A stretch of 64,000 bases of DNA from an uncultured Pontibacter sp. Lineage in GTDB: Bacteria; Bacteroidota; Bacteroidia; Cytophagales; Hymenobacteraceae. Position 1 is the first letter of the stretch, and the number at the start of each line of letters is the position of its first letter. The stretch lies in NCBI GenBank assembly GCA_947499125.1, contig CANMMP010000001.1, positions 62,001-126,000 on the forward strand, in the 5' to 3' direction. The translations under genes were made by a program, and so were the position numbers. Under the pieces are notes generated by a model. It saw only the letters and a program-made list of their open reading frames with translations. It did no database searches and was not told where the DNA came from. Positions 34,481 to 43,181 of this stretch are shown piece by piece.

Positions 34481-36919
34481 TTGAAGCCACGATTTTACAT
34501 ATTCGGTCTGTTAATTACAATTTTGTTTTCGGCAGGTTGTATTCCCACTAAAGATCTTGGCGAGGACGAAAAGCTGCTCATAAGTATAAAACCAACAGGT
34601 TTACAGCACTTTACCCCTGCCGACATCGAGAACTTATATCAGCAGGAACCTAACCGAACTATACTTTGGTCAACGCCTTACCTATCCGTCTACAACCTCG
34701 GAAAAAAGTTTTATAATCCGCCCAAGATAGATGCCCGCATAAAAAAGCAGCAGCTTAAGATGCGTGAAAAGATACAGGAAGCTGGAACTGATACTGTAAA
34801 AGTCAGGAAGGTGCGCAACAAGTATAACAACCGCATAGGCAGGTTACGTGATAAAAAAGAAGAAGGTAACTTCCTGATGCAGCTGGGCGAGCCGCCAGCT
34901 ATTTACGACTCCACGACCATGCGCGAAACGGTCAGCCAGATTCGTACTTTCCTGAACACGCGCGGCTTTTTTAAACATGATATCGATTTTGATAAGGAAG
35001 TAAAGAACAAGCTGGTTTACATCACCCTGAACATTTCAGAGAATGAGCCTTACCGCTATACAAGCCTTAGTTATAACATCCCGGACTCAGTAGTACTGAG
35101 TTTGGTAAAAAGTGCAGAGCGTAACTCGCTGCTTAAACTGAATGACATTTTTAACGAAGACATCATATCTAATGAGCGCGACCGATTATATAACTTATTG
35201 CGCAACAACGGCTATTATGACTTTGCACGTGCTTACATTGAGTTTGAAGTTGATACTTTAGGCAAAACCAATGCTGCCGATGTGACCACGATCATACAGG
35301 ACCCGGAAGACGGTGGCCGGCACAAAGTTTATACAATAGAAAATGTATTCTTTAAAACGGACGCGGACCGTTTTGGTATTCCCCGCGACACGATCAATTA
35401 CAGAAACATTGATTATGTTGCCTACGATCATAAATACTCAACGAAGATACTTGACAAGAAAGTAGATATATACCCGGGCCAGAAGTATAGCCAGCTGCAA
35501 ACAGCCATTACCCAACGCAGGTTAGCTGACCTGGATGTGTTCCAGTTCAACAATGTACTTTATAACAAGATAAATACCCCCGGCGATACCAGCTCTTATA
35601 AACTGAATGCTTTTATAAATGCCTTGCCCTCGAAACGCTTCCAGGAAACTACAGAGCTTGGTTTAAACTATACGGAGCGTCGGCCGGGCCCTTTCTCAAG
35701 TATAAGGCTGCGCGTACGTAACGTTTTTGGTGGTGCCGAAAACCTGGACTTAGGTATAAGAGGCGGTTTAGAAGGACAGATCAGCCTTACCGATGAACGC
35801 GAAACGGTTATGATCAAAGAGTTTGGTGGCGATATGTCCCTTACTTTTCCGGTTATACTTGCTCCCGGTGGCCGTAATATGCTTACCAGGTTTAACCCAC
35901 GTACCCGAATCTATACTGGTTATACCAACATCGACCGACAGGAATACAAACGCTCCAGTTATGAGCTGTCCCTGGACTATATCTGGCAAAAGTCGCGCAG
36001 ACCACTGGAACAGCCTGTATTGCAGTATATTTTCTCGCCACTTAACCTGAACATAGTTTATGTAGATACAATTTCGGATGAGTTTAAGCGCAACCTAGAG
36101 CGTTACAGCCAGGGAAGCCGCTCGCTTATCGAGAGCTTTAACAGCGCCTTTATTTCTTCGATGATGTTTAACATCATTTACAATACCAACGACTTTACAC
36201 AATCTAAAAATGCCCGTTATTTCAGAGGTTTGGTTGAAGTTGGTGGTTTGTCGCAGGAGCTTGGGGTAAATGTGAAGCTGGATGGTTTACGCAATTACCA
36301 GTTTGCCCGCATCAACCCAGATTACAGACGCTATATACCTTTGGGTGGCAAACGCTTCTTTGTTTACCGATTAAATACAGGTATAGCAGCTCCTATACTT
36401 AACTCTGAGATATTGCCATACGATAAATACTTTTTTGCTGGTGGCGCTTCCAGTGTGCGTGCATGGCAATCGCGCAGGTTAGGTCCGGGTTCTTTTACCC
36501 AATTACGGGAGGTGCAACTGGAGAATGGCGAAACTGTTATGGTTCGTGATTTTGAAGCCGAACAACCAGGGGGAGTTTTAATTGAGGCCAGTACCGAGTA
36601 CCGCTTTAATATCTTTAGTTTCCTGAACGGAGCTTTATTTGTTGATGCCGGTAACGTCTGGACGCTCGAGCAGGATGCTGCACGTCCGGGAGCTTCTTTT
36701 CAGTTTGATAATTTCTACAAGGAACTGGCTGTTGGTACCGGTTTCGGACTACGTTTTGACCTGACGGTATTGGTATTACGTTTTGATTTTGCCACCAAAG
36801 TATACGACCCGGGCGGAATTGATGGCAAACGGTTTATACTAAGCGATTTCCGCTTTTCTGACTTCTTCACACAAAACAACCAAAGCAACCTGAACATCGG
36901 TATCGGCTATCCTTTCTAG
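34481..36919 (+). CDS. tamL: TamL/BamA-type Omp85 outer membrane lipoprotein
   Basis: An 812-residue Omp85-family protein of the Bacteroidota TamL type. The signal ends in lipobox FSAGC (Cys20), a lipid anchor that marks TamL rather than BamA. POTRA-like domains span ~150-400 (VSQIRTFLNTRGFF, YNLLRNNGYYDF, GQKYSQLQTAITQRRLADLDVFQF). The 16-strand barrel covers ~400-812, with the conserved FAGGASSVRAW element and a C-terminal LNIGIGYPF. It starts with TTG at 34481; an in-frame TAA at 34472 rules out an earlier start, and the signal sequence rules out a later one. A TamB partner is not adjacent. Confidence 0.88.
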   Translation: MKPRFYIFGLLITILFSAGCIPTKDLGEDEKLLISIKPTGLQHFTPADIENLYQQEPNRTILWSTPYLSVYNLGKKFYNPPKIDARIKKQQLKMREKIQEAGTDTVKVRKVRNKYNNRIGRLRDKKEEGNFLMQLGEPPAIYDSTTMRETVSQIRTFLNTRGFFKHDIDFDKEVKNKLVYITLNISENEPYRYTSLSYNIPDSVVLSLVKSAERNSLLKLNDIFNEDIISNERDRLYNLLRNNGYYDFARAYIEFEVDTLGKTNAADVTTIIQDPEDGGRHKVYTIENVFFKTDADRFGIPRDTINYRNIDYVAYDHKYSTKILDKKVDIYPGQKYSQLQTAITQRRLADLDVFQFNNVLYNKINTPGDTSSYKLNAFINALPSKRFQETTELGLNYTERRPGPFSSIRLRVRNVFGGAENLDLGIRGGLEGQISLTDERETVMIKEFGGDMSLTFPVILAPGGRNMLTRFNPRTRIYTGYTNIDRQEYKRSSYELSLDYIWQKSRRPLEQPVLQYIFSPLNLNIVYVDTISDEFKRNLERYSQGSRSLIESFNSAFISSMMFNIIYNTNDFTQSKNARYFRGLVEVGGLSQELGVNVKLDGLRNYQFARINPDYRRYIPLGGKRFFVYRLNTGIAAPILNSEILPYDKYFFAGGASSVRAWQSRRLGPGSFTQLREVQLENGETVMVRDFEAEQPGGVLIEASTEYRFNIFSFLNGALFVDAGNVWTLEQDAARPGASFQFDNFYKELAVGTGFGLRFDLTVLVLRFDFATKVYDPGGIDGKRFILSDFRFSDFFTQNNQSNLNIGIGYPF

Positions 36920-37098
36920 ACTACAATCTTTAAGATTTAATGATTTTAGGATTAGTCTGTAATGTGTTTATTGAAGTATAATTTATTTGATAGGGTAGAA
37001 ACGCAATACATTAAGTCTCTTGAGTGTGCTGTAATTTATCTACCTGCTCAGTATTTATACTTTGGTCTTCCAGTTCTACTATACTTAGCAAAGAAAAA

Positions 37099-37125
37099 GC
37101 CTCACCAGTTGGTGAGGCCTTCATT
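37099..37125. terminator. terminator between convergent genes
   Basis: GCCTCACC-agtt-GGTGAGGC forms a perfect 8-bp stem with T-rich flanks. It probably serves the minus-strand E1 gene as well as tamL. Confidence 0.75.
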
Positions 37126-37146
37126 TTATACTTTCAGAAATTATAC

Positions 37147-39225
37147 TTAGTAGTTAAGCAGTTCTTCTATAGTTGCAGCTACTTTATCAGGGTTAGGCAG
37201 CATCATTTTTTCGAGTTCCACATTTAAAGGTATAGCTGGCAGGTTAGCTGCTCCTAAGGTATAAACCGGGGCATCTAATTGCTGGAAACATTCTTTTGAT
37301 ATGCGCCCGGATAAAGACTCTGCAAACGAGTTCATCAATGGTTCTTCTGTTAAAACCAACGCTTTACCATGACGACGAACTGAAGAGACTACAGCATCAA
37401 AATCTAGTGGGTTAAGCGTGCGTAGATCCAGAATCTCTATACTTCCCGGGAATTGCTTGGAAGCTGTTTTAGCCCAGTAAACACCCATGCCATAAGTAAT
37501 AACTGTCATGCTATTGCCCATTTTAACTTCCTCTTCCGAAGCATACTGCACTACATTGGCTTTACCTAAAGGCAGAATATAGTTCTCATCCGGCTCAATG
37601 GTTTTGGCATCTTCAGTTCCGGCCACTTTAGACCAGTACAAACCTTTGTGCTCCAGCATAATTACCGGGTTCGGGTCCAGGAAAGCAGCTTTCATCAAAC
37701 CTTTCATGTCTGCCGCGTTGCTCGGGAATACTACTTTTATACCGCGTATAGTTAGCAGCGTAGATTCTATACTTCCTGAATGATAAGGTCCGCCGCCACC
37801 ATAAGCACCAATTGGCACACGAATAACAGATTGCACCGGGAACTTACCCATCGAGAGGTAGCAGCTCTTGGAGAGCTCTTCTACCAATTGGTTCATGCCT
37901 GGCCAGATATAATCGGCAAACTGTATCTCAACTATAGCCTTGGCCCCAACCGCCGACATACCAGCCGTAGAACCAACAATATATGCCTCCTGGATCGGAG
38001 TGTTGAATACGCGTGCGTCACCATACTTTTTAGCCAGCAATGCCGCTTCCCGGAAAACACCACCCAGTTCACCGCCAACATCCTGGCCATAGAACAAAGC
38101 TTCCGGGTAAGTTCTCAGGATGTCATCAACAGCATGCAGCGCAGCATCAACCATAATGGCTTTTTCGGCACCGGCAGGCGTTCTTTCACCTTTTTCTTCA
38201 GTTACCGGCGTTGGTGCAAACTCATGCTCATCAAAAGTATTCGGGTCAGGTACAGGAGCTTCGAGGGCTCTCTTATAGTCGTCGCCTACAGTTCGTTGTG
38301 CTTCTTTTTCCAGCGCTTCAATTTCTGCTTCAGTAACATCGAGGTTAAGCAGCGTCTGTTTAAGTTTTGGAATAGGGTCGTTAACAGCGTGCTGCTGCAG
38401 GTTATCGCCACGGTACCACTCTCGGCGCACACCAGAAGTATGATGGCCCAGTAATGGCACTTTGGCATGTACCAGAATCGGCTTACGCACTTCGCGGGCA
38501 TATTCAAACGCAATGCGCATACCTTCATACGATTCTGCAAAGTCAGCACCGTTTACACGCAGGCGCTCCATACCTTTAAAGCCAGCGGCATACTCATAAG
38601 CATCCATGGCGCGCATTTCTTTACCTGTTGCCGAAATACCCCAGTCGTTATCCTGCACCAGGTAAACTATAGGTAATCCTTTTAGTACAGCCATCTGGAA
38701 AGCCTCTGCCACTTCGCCCTCAGTAACGGAGCCATCGCCAAGCGAGCAAAGTACAACGGGTTTATCTTCACCATTCAGCAAACCCTGGTTCTCTAAATAG
38801 GCTATGCCATGTGCCATACCTGTAGCCGGAATAGCCTGCATACCTGTAGCTGAGCTTTGGTGCGGTATAACCGGAAAACCTTCCCGTCTTAAGGATGGGT
38901 GACCATAATAGGTACGTCCACCCGAGAACGGATCATCGGCTTTGGCCATTAACTGCAACATCAGCTCATACGGCTGCATACCTATACCTAACAGCACAGA
39001 GTCGTCGCGGTAATAAAGCGAAGCGTAATCGTAATGTTTTAGCTGGAAAGCTGCTGCAAGTTGTATGGCCTCGTGCCCACGCGAGGTGCTGTGCACATAT
39101 TTACTGCAGATGGCTTTGTTTTCTTCGTAGGTGTCTGCCAAAGTTTTGGCAGTTATCATTAGTAGGTAAGCTTTTTTCAGGACGTCAACGTCCACTTTAA
39201 AATCTTCCAGAGTATCTTTTGACAT
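37147..39225 (-). CDS. 2-oxoacid dehydrogenase E1, fused alpha and beta subunits
   Basis: A thiamine diphosphate-dependent E1 in which alpha and beta chains are one 692-residue polypeptide. The alpha half (1-~350) has HSTSRGHEAIQLA, YYRDDSVLLGIG, and the ThDP motif GDGSVTEGEVAEAFQMAVLKGLPIVYLVQDNDWGISAT. The beta half (~370-692) has ALFYGQDVGGELGGVFR, FNTPIQEAYIVGSTAGMSAVGAKAIVEIQFADY, GGGGPYHSGSIE and LDLRTLNPLD. It most resembles branched-chain or pyruvate E1. The start chosen is ATG 39225; a TTG 13 codons upstream is less likely. No E2/E3 genes are adjacent. Confidence 0.9.
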   Translation of the reverse strand: MSKDTLEDFKVDVDVLKKAYLLMITAKTLADTYEENKAICSKYVHSTSRGHEAIQLAAAFQLKHYDYASLYYRDDSVLLGIGMQPYELMLQLMAKADDPFSGGRTYYGHPSLRREGFPVIPHQSSATGMQAIPATGMAHGIAYLENQGLLNGEDKPVVLCSLGDGSVTEGEVAEAFQMAVLKGLPIVYLVQDNDWGISATGKEMRAMDAYEYAAGFKGMERLRVNGADFAESYEGMRIAFEYAREVRKPILVHAKVPLLGHHTSGVRREWYRGDNLQQHAVNDPIPKLKQTLLNLDVTEAEIEALEKEAQRTVGDDYKRALEAPVPDPNTFDEHEFAPTPVTEEKGERTPAGAEKAIMVDAALHAVDDILRTYPEALFYGQDVGGELGGVFREAALLAKKYGDARVFNTPIQEAYIVGSTAGMSAVGAKAIVEIQFADYIWPGMNQLVEELSKSCYLSMGKFPVQSVIRVPIGAYGGGGPYHSGSIESTLLTIRGIKVVFPSNAADMKGLMKAAFLDPNPVIMLEHKGLYWSKVAGTEDAKTIEPDENYILPLGKANVVQYASEEEVKMGNSMTVITYGMGVYWAKTASKQFPGSIEILDLRTLNPLDFDAVVSSVRRHGKALVLTEEPLMNSFAESLSGRISKECFQQLDAPVYTLGAANLPAIPLNVELEKMMLPNPDKVAATIEELLNY

Positions 39226-39314
39226 TTTTCGTACTTTAATCTTGCCCGAAGATACTAAAATCAAAGCTGTTTCTAAAATCTATAGTTTGGCTCGGCAGTA
39301 CCGGCATATTTAAG

Positions 39315-39322
39315 TACTTTTG
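39315..39322 (+). promoter_or_regulatory. -7 box upstream of hemF
   Basis: TACTTTTG matches TAnnTTTG exactly, 109 bp before the ATG. A TTTG at 39286-39289 is in the -33 region, though the 25-nt spacing is long. Confidence 0.4.
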
Positions 39323-39431
39323 CAACTTTAAGACGAAGGACTGAATGACAAAGAATTAAAGACTTTTGTATGTCATTTACACTTTAAAGTCCCTTGTCTT
39401 TTGTCAAATAGTCAAAACGTCACTTATAGAT

Positions 39432-40331
39432 ATGTTCAGAGACGAAGTAGAAGCCTTTATGCGCCAGTTTCAGCTGGACCTGGTAAAAGCACTGGAAGAT
39501 TGCGATGGTGGTACCACATTTCAGAAAGACGAATGGCAGCATGCTGAAGGTGGCGGTGGTATATCTCGCATTATAGAGAATGGAGCTGTACTGGAAAAAG
39601 GCGGCGTAAACTTCTCTGCTGTATCCGGACAATTGTCGCCACAGTTCCTGAAGATGCTGGAAATGCCAGACCCAAACTTCTTTGCGACTGGCGTGTCGGT
39701 AGTAATGCACCCGCATAGTCCGATGGTTCCGATCACGCATATGAACGTGCGCTACTTCGAAGCCGGAAATGGTAAAGCATGGTTTGGCGGCGGCATCGAC
39801 CTCACTCCTATATATGTAGACCTTAAACAGGCTAAAGAGTTTCATGAGCAAATGAAAGCTGTTTGCGACAAGCACCACCCAAGTTATTACCCGGAGTTTA
39901 AGAAATGGGCAGATGATTACTTTTTTAACGTGCATCGCAACGAAACCCGTGGAGTAGGTGGTATCTTCTTTGACAGGCTGATGGCAAATGATGACTTTAC
40001 CATGCAGCAGCGCTTTGAGTTTGTAAAAGATGTGGCTTATGCTTTTGCACCTTTCTATACGAAGATCATAAACGAGAATCGTGATATAACCTATACGGAA
40101 CAGCAGAAACAGTGGCAGTTGATTCGCAGGGGGCGATATGTAGAGTTTAACCTGGTTTATGACCGCGGAACAAAGTTTGGTCTCGCAACCGGAGGCAGAA
40201 CTGAGTCTATCCTGATGAGTTTGCCGCTACATGCTTCATGGGTTTACAACCATAAAACGGAGCCAGGCAGCCCGGAGGAGCAAACACTCAACTATCTTAA
40301 AAAAGACATAGACTGGCTTAATGTTAAATAA
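39432..40331 (+). CDS. hemF: oxygen-dependent coproporphyrinogen III oxidase
   Basis: Oxidative decarboxylation of coproporphyrinogen III to protoporphyrinogen IX in heme synthesis, using O2. The 299-residue product from ATG 39432 shows the family core: GGGGISRIIENGAVLEKGGVNFSAV, MHPHSPMVPITHMNVRYFE, WFGGGIDLTPIYV, FNVHRNETRGVGGIFFD, and GRYVEFNLVYDRGTKFGLATGGRTESILMSLP. A longer frame upstream exists but lacks family similarity. The PAP2 phosphatase gene starts 3 bp after its stop. Confidence 0.96.
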   Translation: MFRDEVEAFMRQFQLDLVKALEDCDGGTTFQKDEWQHAEGGGGISRIIENGAVLEKGGVNFSAVSGQLSPQFLKMLEMPDPNFFATGVSVVMHPHSPMVPITHMNVRYFEAGNGKAWFGGGIDLTPIYVDLKQAKEFHEQMKAVCDKHHPSYYPEFKKWADDYFFNVHRNETRGVGGIFFDRLMANDDFTMQQRFEFVKDVAYAFAPFYTKIINENRDITYTEQQKQWQLIRRGRYVEFNLVYDRGTKFGLATGGRTESILMSLPLHASWVYNHKTEPGSPEEQTLNYLKKDIDWLNVK

Positions 40332-40334
40332 GAA

Positions 40335-40916
40335 ATGCTGGAAAAGGTAATTGAGCTGGATAAGGAGCTGTTTGTATACCTGAACGATATGCAATCGCCT
40401 TTCTGGGATCCGATCATGGTATTTGCCTCAGATAAGTATGTGTGGGTGCCGTTTTACCTGGCTCTTATTGGCTATGTTATCTGGAAGTATAAAAAGCAAA
40501 GTTTACCGATGTTATTGCTGGCAGTGCTAACTATAGCTTTAGCTGATAGCATTACTTCAGGTATTTTTAAGCCTTATTTCGCCCGACTCCGCCCTTGCCA
40601 CGATGCCACGTTATCGGATGTAATAAACCTTGTGGCTGGTTGTGGAGGTAAGTTTGGGTTTATGTCGTCGCATGCGGCCAATGCCTTTGGGTTTGCCGTT
40701 TTCTTCAACCTGGTCCTCTCCGACCGTTACGCTTTCTTTAAGTTTATACTTGTAGCCTGGGCCGTTATAGTTTCATACAGCCGGATCTATCTGGGCGTAC
40801 ACTTTCCGGGCGATGTAGTTGGCGGCGCTATAATAGGAAGTTTTGCTGCATATGTTTGTTCGCTGGGCTATACTATAGTTATCAGTAAATATAGCTGGTT
40901 TGCTGTAAAGGATTAA
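40335..40916 (+). CDS. membrane phosphatase, PAP2 superfamily
   Basis: A 193-residue integral-membrane PAP2 phosphatase with about five membrane helices. The three catalytic blocks are KPYFARLRP (Lys79, Arg86, Pro87), MSSHAAN (Ser112, His113, in place of PSGH) and SRIYLGVHFPGD (Arg150, His156, Asp160). Typical substrates are undecaprenyl pyrophosphate or phosphatidate; which one applies here is unknown. It starts 3 bp after hemF, so it is almost surely co-transcribed. Confidence 0.9.
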   Translation: MLEKVIELDKELFVYLNDMQSPFWDPIMVFASDKYVWVPFYLALIGYVIWKYKKQSLPMLLLAVLTIALADSITSGIFKPYFARLRPCHDATLSDVINLVAGCGGKFGFMSSHAANAFGFAVFFNLVLSDRYAFFKFILVAWAVIVSYSRIYLGVHFPGDVVGGAIIGSFAAYVCSLGYTIVISKYSWFAVKD

Positions 40917-40929
40917 TTTCTGTAATGAA

Positions 40930-41013
40930 GACCTCACAGAGTTTTAAAAACCTGTGAGTGTCTTGATCGCTGTGTAGCCAGACACTCACAGGTCTGTAAG
41001 ACACTGTGAGGTC
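40930..41013. repeat. GACCTCACAG-type extragenic repeat, nested inverted repeats
   Basis: Outer arms GACCTCACAG (40930-40939) and CTGTGAGGTC (41004-41013). Inner arms CCTGTGAGTGTC and GACACTCACAGG pair perfectly. The outer arms match the hairpin at 23208-23239. Confidence 0.75.
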
Positions 41014-41042
41014 GAGTAAGATTCTGTTCCAAACAAACAAAA

Positions 41043-41066
41043 AGAGACGCAAAGTATTGCGTCTCT
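41043..41066. repeat. AGAGRCGCAA-type hairpin, copy 1
   Basis: AGAGACGCAA-agta-TTGCGTCTCT, a perfect 10-bp stem. Related hairpins lie at 43857-43880 and 43915-43941. Confidence 0.75.
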
Positions 41067-41137
41067 ACAAATCAAATCCCAACTAATCTGTGTCTCAACT
41101 AATCAAGCTAATCCTTTTAATTACAGTTAATACCTGT

Positions 41138-41725
41138 TCAGACTTTTCCTAACAGCCTTGCCACGTACTTTCCTATAATATCAAACTCAAGGTTAACAGA
41201 GTCGCCGGGTTTTACGCTATGAAGGTTTGTATGCTCGAAAGTATACGGTATTATAGCTACAGAAAAGCGGTCTTGCTGCGAGTTTACTACAGTCAGGCTG
41301 ATGCCATTTATACAGATAGAGCCTTTTTCTACAGTTACGTTTCCTGTTGAGGCATCATAAGAAAAGGTAAATATCCAGCTGCCATTTTCGTCTGTTACAC
41401 TTTCGCAGGTTCCAGTCTGGTCTACGTGGCCTTGTACCACATGCCCATCAAAACGGCCATTCGCCTGCATGCAACGCTCGAGGTTTACCACGTCACCAAC
41501 CTTCAGGCTGTTCAGGTTTGTCTTTTTTAGGGTTTCGTCGATAGCTGTTACAGTATAACTTTCCCCATCTATCGCTACAACCGTAAGGCACACACCGTTA
41601 TGGGCTACACTCTGGTCTATCTGCAACTCGTTGGTAAAGGCCGACGAAAGTATAAAATGCTTGTTAGTGCCTTCTTCTTTTATAGTTTCTACCTTGCCTA
41701 AGGTCTCAATAATTCCGGTAAACAT
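41138..41725 (-). CDS. ribE: riboflavin synthase, alpha type
   Basis: Joins two 6,7-dimethyl-8-ribityllumazine molecules to give riboflavin. The 195-residue product begins MFTGIIETLGKV, the invariant start. It contains two tandem lumazine-binding domains: 1-~95 with VAHNGVCLTVVAIDG and RCMQANGRFDGHVVQGHVDQTG, and ~98-195 with VEKGSICINGISLTVVN and IIPYTFEHTNLH. No FMN riboswitch is seen upstream. It is monocistronic on the minus strand, with no other rib genes nearby. Confidence 0.96.
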   Translation of the reverse strand: MFTGIIETLGKVETIKEEGTNKHFILSSAFTNELQIDQSVAHNGVCLTVVAIDGESYTVTAIDETLKKTNLNSLKVGDVVNLERCMQANGRFDGHVVQGHVDQTGTCESVTDENGSWIFTFSYDASTGNVTVEKGSICINGISLTVVNSQQDRFSVAIIPYTFEHTNLHSVKPGDSVNLEFDIIGKYVARLLGKV

Positions 41726-41886
41726 AGTCTTCAGTTTTATACTTCAAAGATACGCTATTCTGAAATGGTGCCGAAAGTTAAGTTGAATTTATACTTCAAT
41801 TAAGCTATTGTTGCTTATTTTCGCAGAAACGAACCTCCACCGCTTACACTGAGTAAGTATAAGTATAGCCAAAGTATAAACTGAAC

Positions 41887-42546
41887 ATGGAAACAGATTC
41901 TTATAAACATAAGGGCATGCGACGTGCACTGGTGCAGATCTTACGCCAGAAAGGTATCCGTGATGAACGTGTGCTGACTGCCATAGACACTGTGCCGAGG
42001 CACTACTTTTTTGAGAAGGCTTTTCTGGAGCAAGCGTACCAGGATAAAGCTTTCCCGATTGGTGAAGGACAAACTATATCGCAGCCTTATACTGTAGCCT
42101 TTCAGACTGAACTGCTAAAACTACAGCCAACCGACAAGGTGCTGGAAATAGGAACAGGTTCCGGTTACCAATGCTGTGTGCTGTTACAGATAACGCCGCA
42201 CGTTTATACAATAGAATACAATAAGCCCCTTTTTGATAAAGCACGTCGTTTCTTTGCGAAGTATGGTCTGAAGCCTCACACTTTCTATGGCGACGGATCG
42301 GAAGGTTTACCACGACACGCTCCTTACAATAAAATTATAGTTACCGCAGGTGCTCCTGTAGTTCCGCGCAGTTTGCTTACCCAATTAACGGTGGGTGGTA
42401 TTTTAGTTATCCCGGTTGGCGACGAGAAAAGCCAGAAAATGCTAAGAATAACCCGCGTATCGGAAGCTGAATTTGAGCAGGAAGAGTTTGCTGACTTTAA
42501 GTTTGTGCCATTGCTGGGCCGTGAAGGTTGGGATGGTGCCCGGTAA
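41887..42546 (+). CDS. pcm: protein-L-isoaspartate O-methyltransferase
   Basis: SAM-dependent repair methyltransferase that converts L-isoaspartyl residues back toward aspartate. The 219-residue product has MRRALVQILRQKGIRDERVLTAIDTVPRHYFF at the N-terminus, GQTISQPYTVAFQTELL, SAM motif I VLEIGTGSGYQCCVL, and NKIIVTAGAPVVP with GGILVIPVGD. These are the standard PIMT elements. Probably cytoplasmic. A near-consensus -7 box (TATTTTCG) lies about 65 bp upstream. Confidence 0.95.
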   Translation: METDSYKHKGMRRALVQILRQKGIRDERVLTAIDTVPRHYFFEKAFLEQAYQDKAFPIGEGQTISQPYTVAFQTELLKLQPTDKVLEIGTGSGYQCCVLLQITPHVYTIEYNKPLFDKARRFFAKYGLKPHTFYGDGSEGLPRHAPYNKIIVTAGAPVVPRSLLTQLTVGGILVIPVGDEKSQKMLRITRVSEAEFEQEEFADFKFVPLLGREGWDGAR

Positions 42547-42610
42547 ACGCAGTTTTTGTCATTTTTTGGTTAAATAAGCTATAGTTTTTTTAGTTTGGCC
42601 CCTCCTGCCC

Positions 42611-42618
42611 TATCTTTG
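42611..42618 (+). promoter_or_regulatory. -7 box upstream of thioesterase
   Basis: TATCTTTG, an exact TAnnTTTG match, lies 22 bp before the ATG, so the leader would be short. No convincing -33 box is seen. Confidence 0.45.
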
Positions 42619-42639
42619 TGCAAATACGAATGAACCACT

Positions 42640-43176
42640 ATGCGTAAACAGAAAAAAGTAAGCGACTCGTACGTAATCATGACCGAGCTGGTATTGCCAA
42701 ACGATACCAACACATTACACAACCTGATGGGTGGTAGAATGATGCACTGGATGGATATTGTATCAGCTATTGCAGCTCAGAAACACTCCAACCGCATTGT
42801 GGTTACAGCATCAGTAGATAACGTTTCGTTTAAGGAAAGTATAAAACTGGGCAACGTAGTTACGCTCGAAGCAAAAGTTACGCGTGCTTTCAGTTCATCA
42901 ATGGAAGTACACATTGTAGTGTATGCCGAGGATATTCCAAGTGGTAAGAAGTTCATGTCGAACCAGGCGTTCTTCACCTTTGTGGCTGTAGATCAGTCTG
43001 GTAAAGCGATAGATGTGCCGGAAGCTGTTCCAGAAACTGAAGAAGAAATAAAACTATACGATGGCGCTTTGCGTCGCAGGCAGTTGCGTTTGGTTTTAGC
43101 GGGGCGTATGAAGCCAACCGAAGCTAACGAGCTTAAATCTATTTTTGATATTAAAGAAACCGGCGCAGAAGCGTAG
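42640..43176 (+). CDS. acyl-CoA thioesterase, hotdog fold (YciA-like)
   Basis: A 178-residue hotdog-fold thioesterase that should hydrolyse acyl-CoA to free acid and CoA. Characteristic is MTELVLPNDTNTLHNLMGGRMMHWMDIVSAIAAQKHS, with the catalytic-site Asn-Thr-x-x-x-x-x-GG-x-x-x-x-x-x-D pattern, followed by VVTASVDNVSFKESIKLGNVV. A charged C-terminal tail (RRRQLRLVLAGRM) follows. Chain-length preference is unknown. The hypothetical gene downstream starts 6 bp after the stop. Confidence 0.9.
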   Translation: MRKQKKVSDSYVIMTELVLPNDTNTLHNLMGGRMMHWMDIVSAIAAQKHSNRIVVTASVDNVSFKESIKLGNVVTLEAKVTRAFSSSMEVHIVVYAEDIPSGKKFMSNQAFFTFVAVDQSGKAIDVPEAVPETEEEIKLYDGALRRRQLRLVLAGRMKPTEANELKSIFDIKETGAEA

Positions 43177-43181
43177 GAAGT

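Noticed and set aside
37780..38454. 224-codon open frame on the plus strand
   Set aside because: Lies wholly antisense to the E1 dehydrogenase, has no domain or signal logic and arises from the codon pattern of the real gene.
39420..39935. 171-codon minus-strand frame
   Set aside because: Antisense to hemF, with no recognisable feature.
41726..41886. FMN riboswitch before ribE
   Set aside because: The gap has no RFN-like conserved helices and is AT-rich with half-sites of the iterated motif only.
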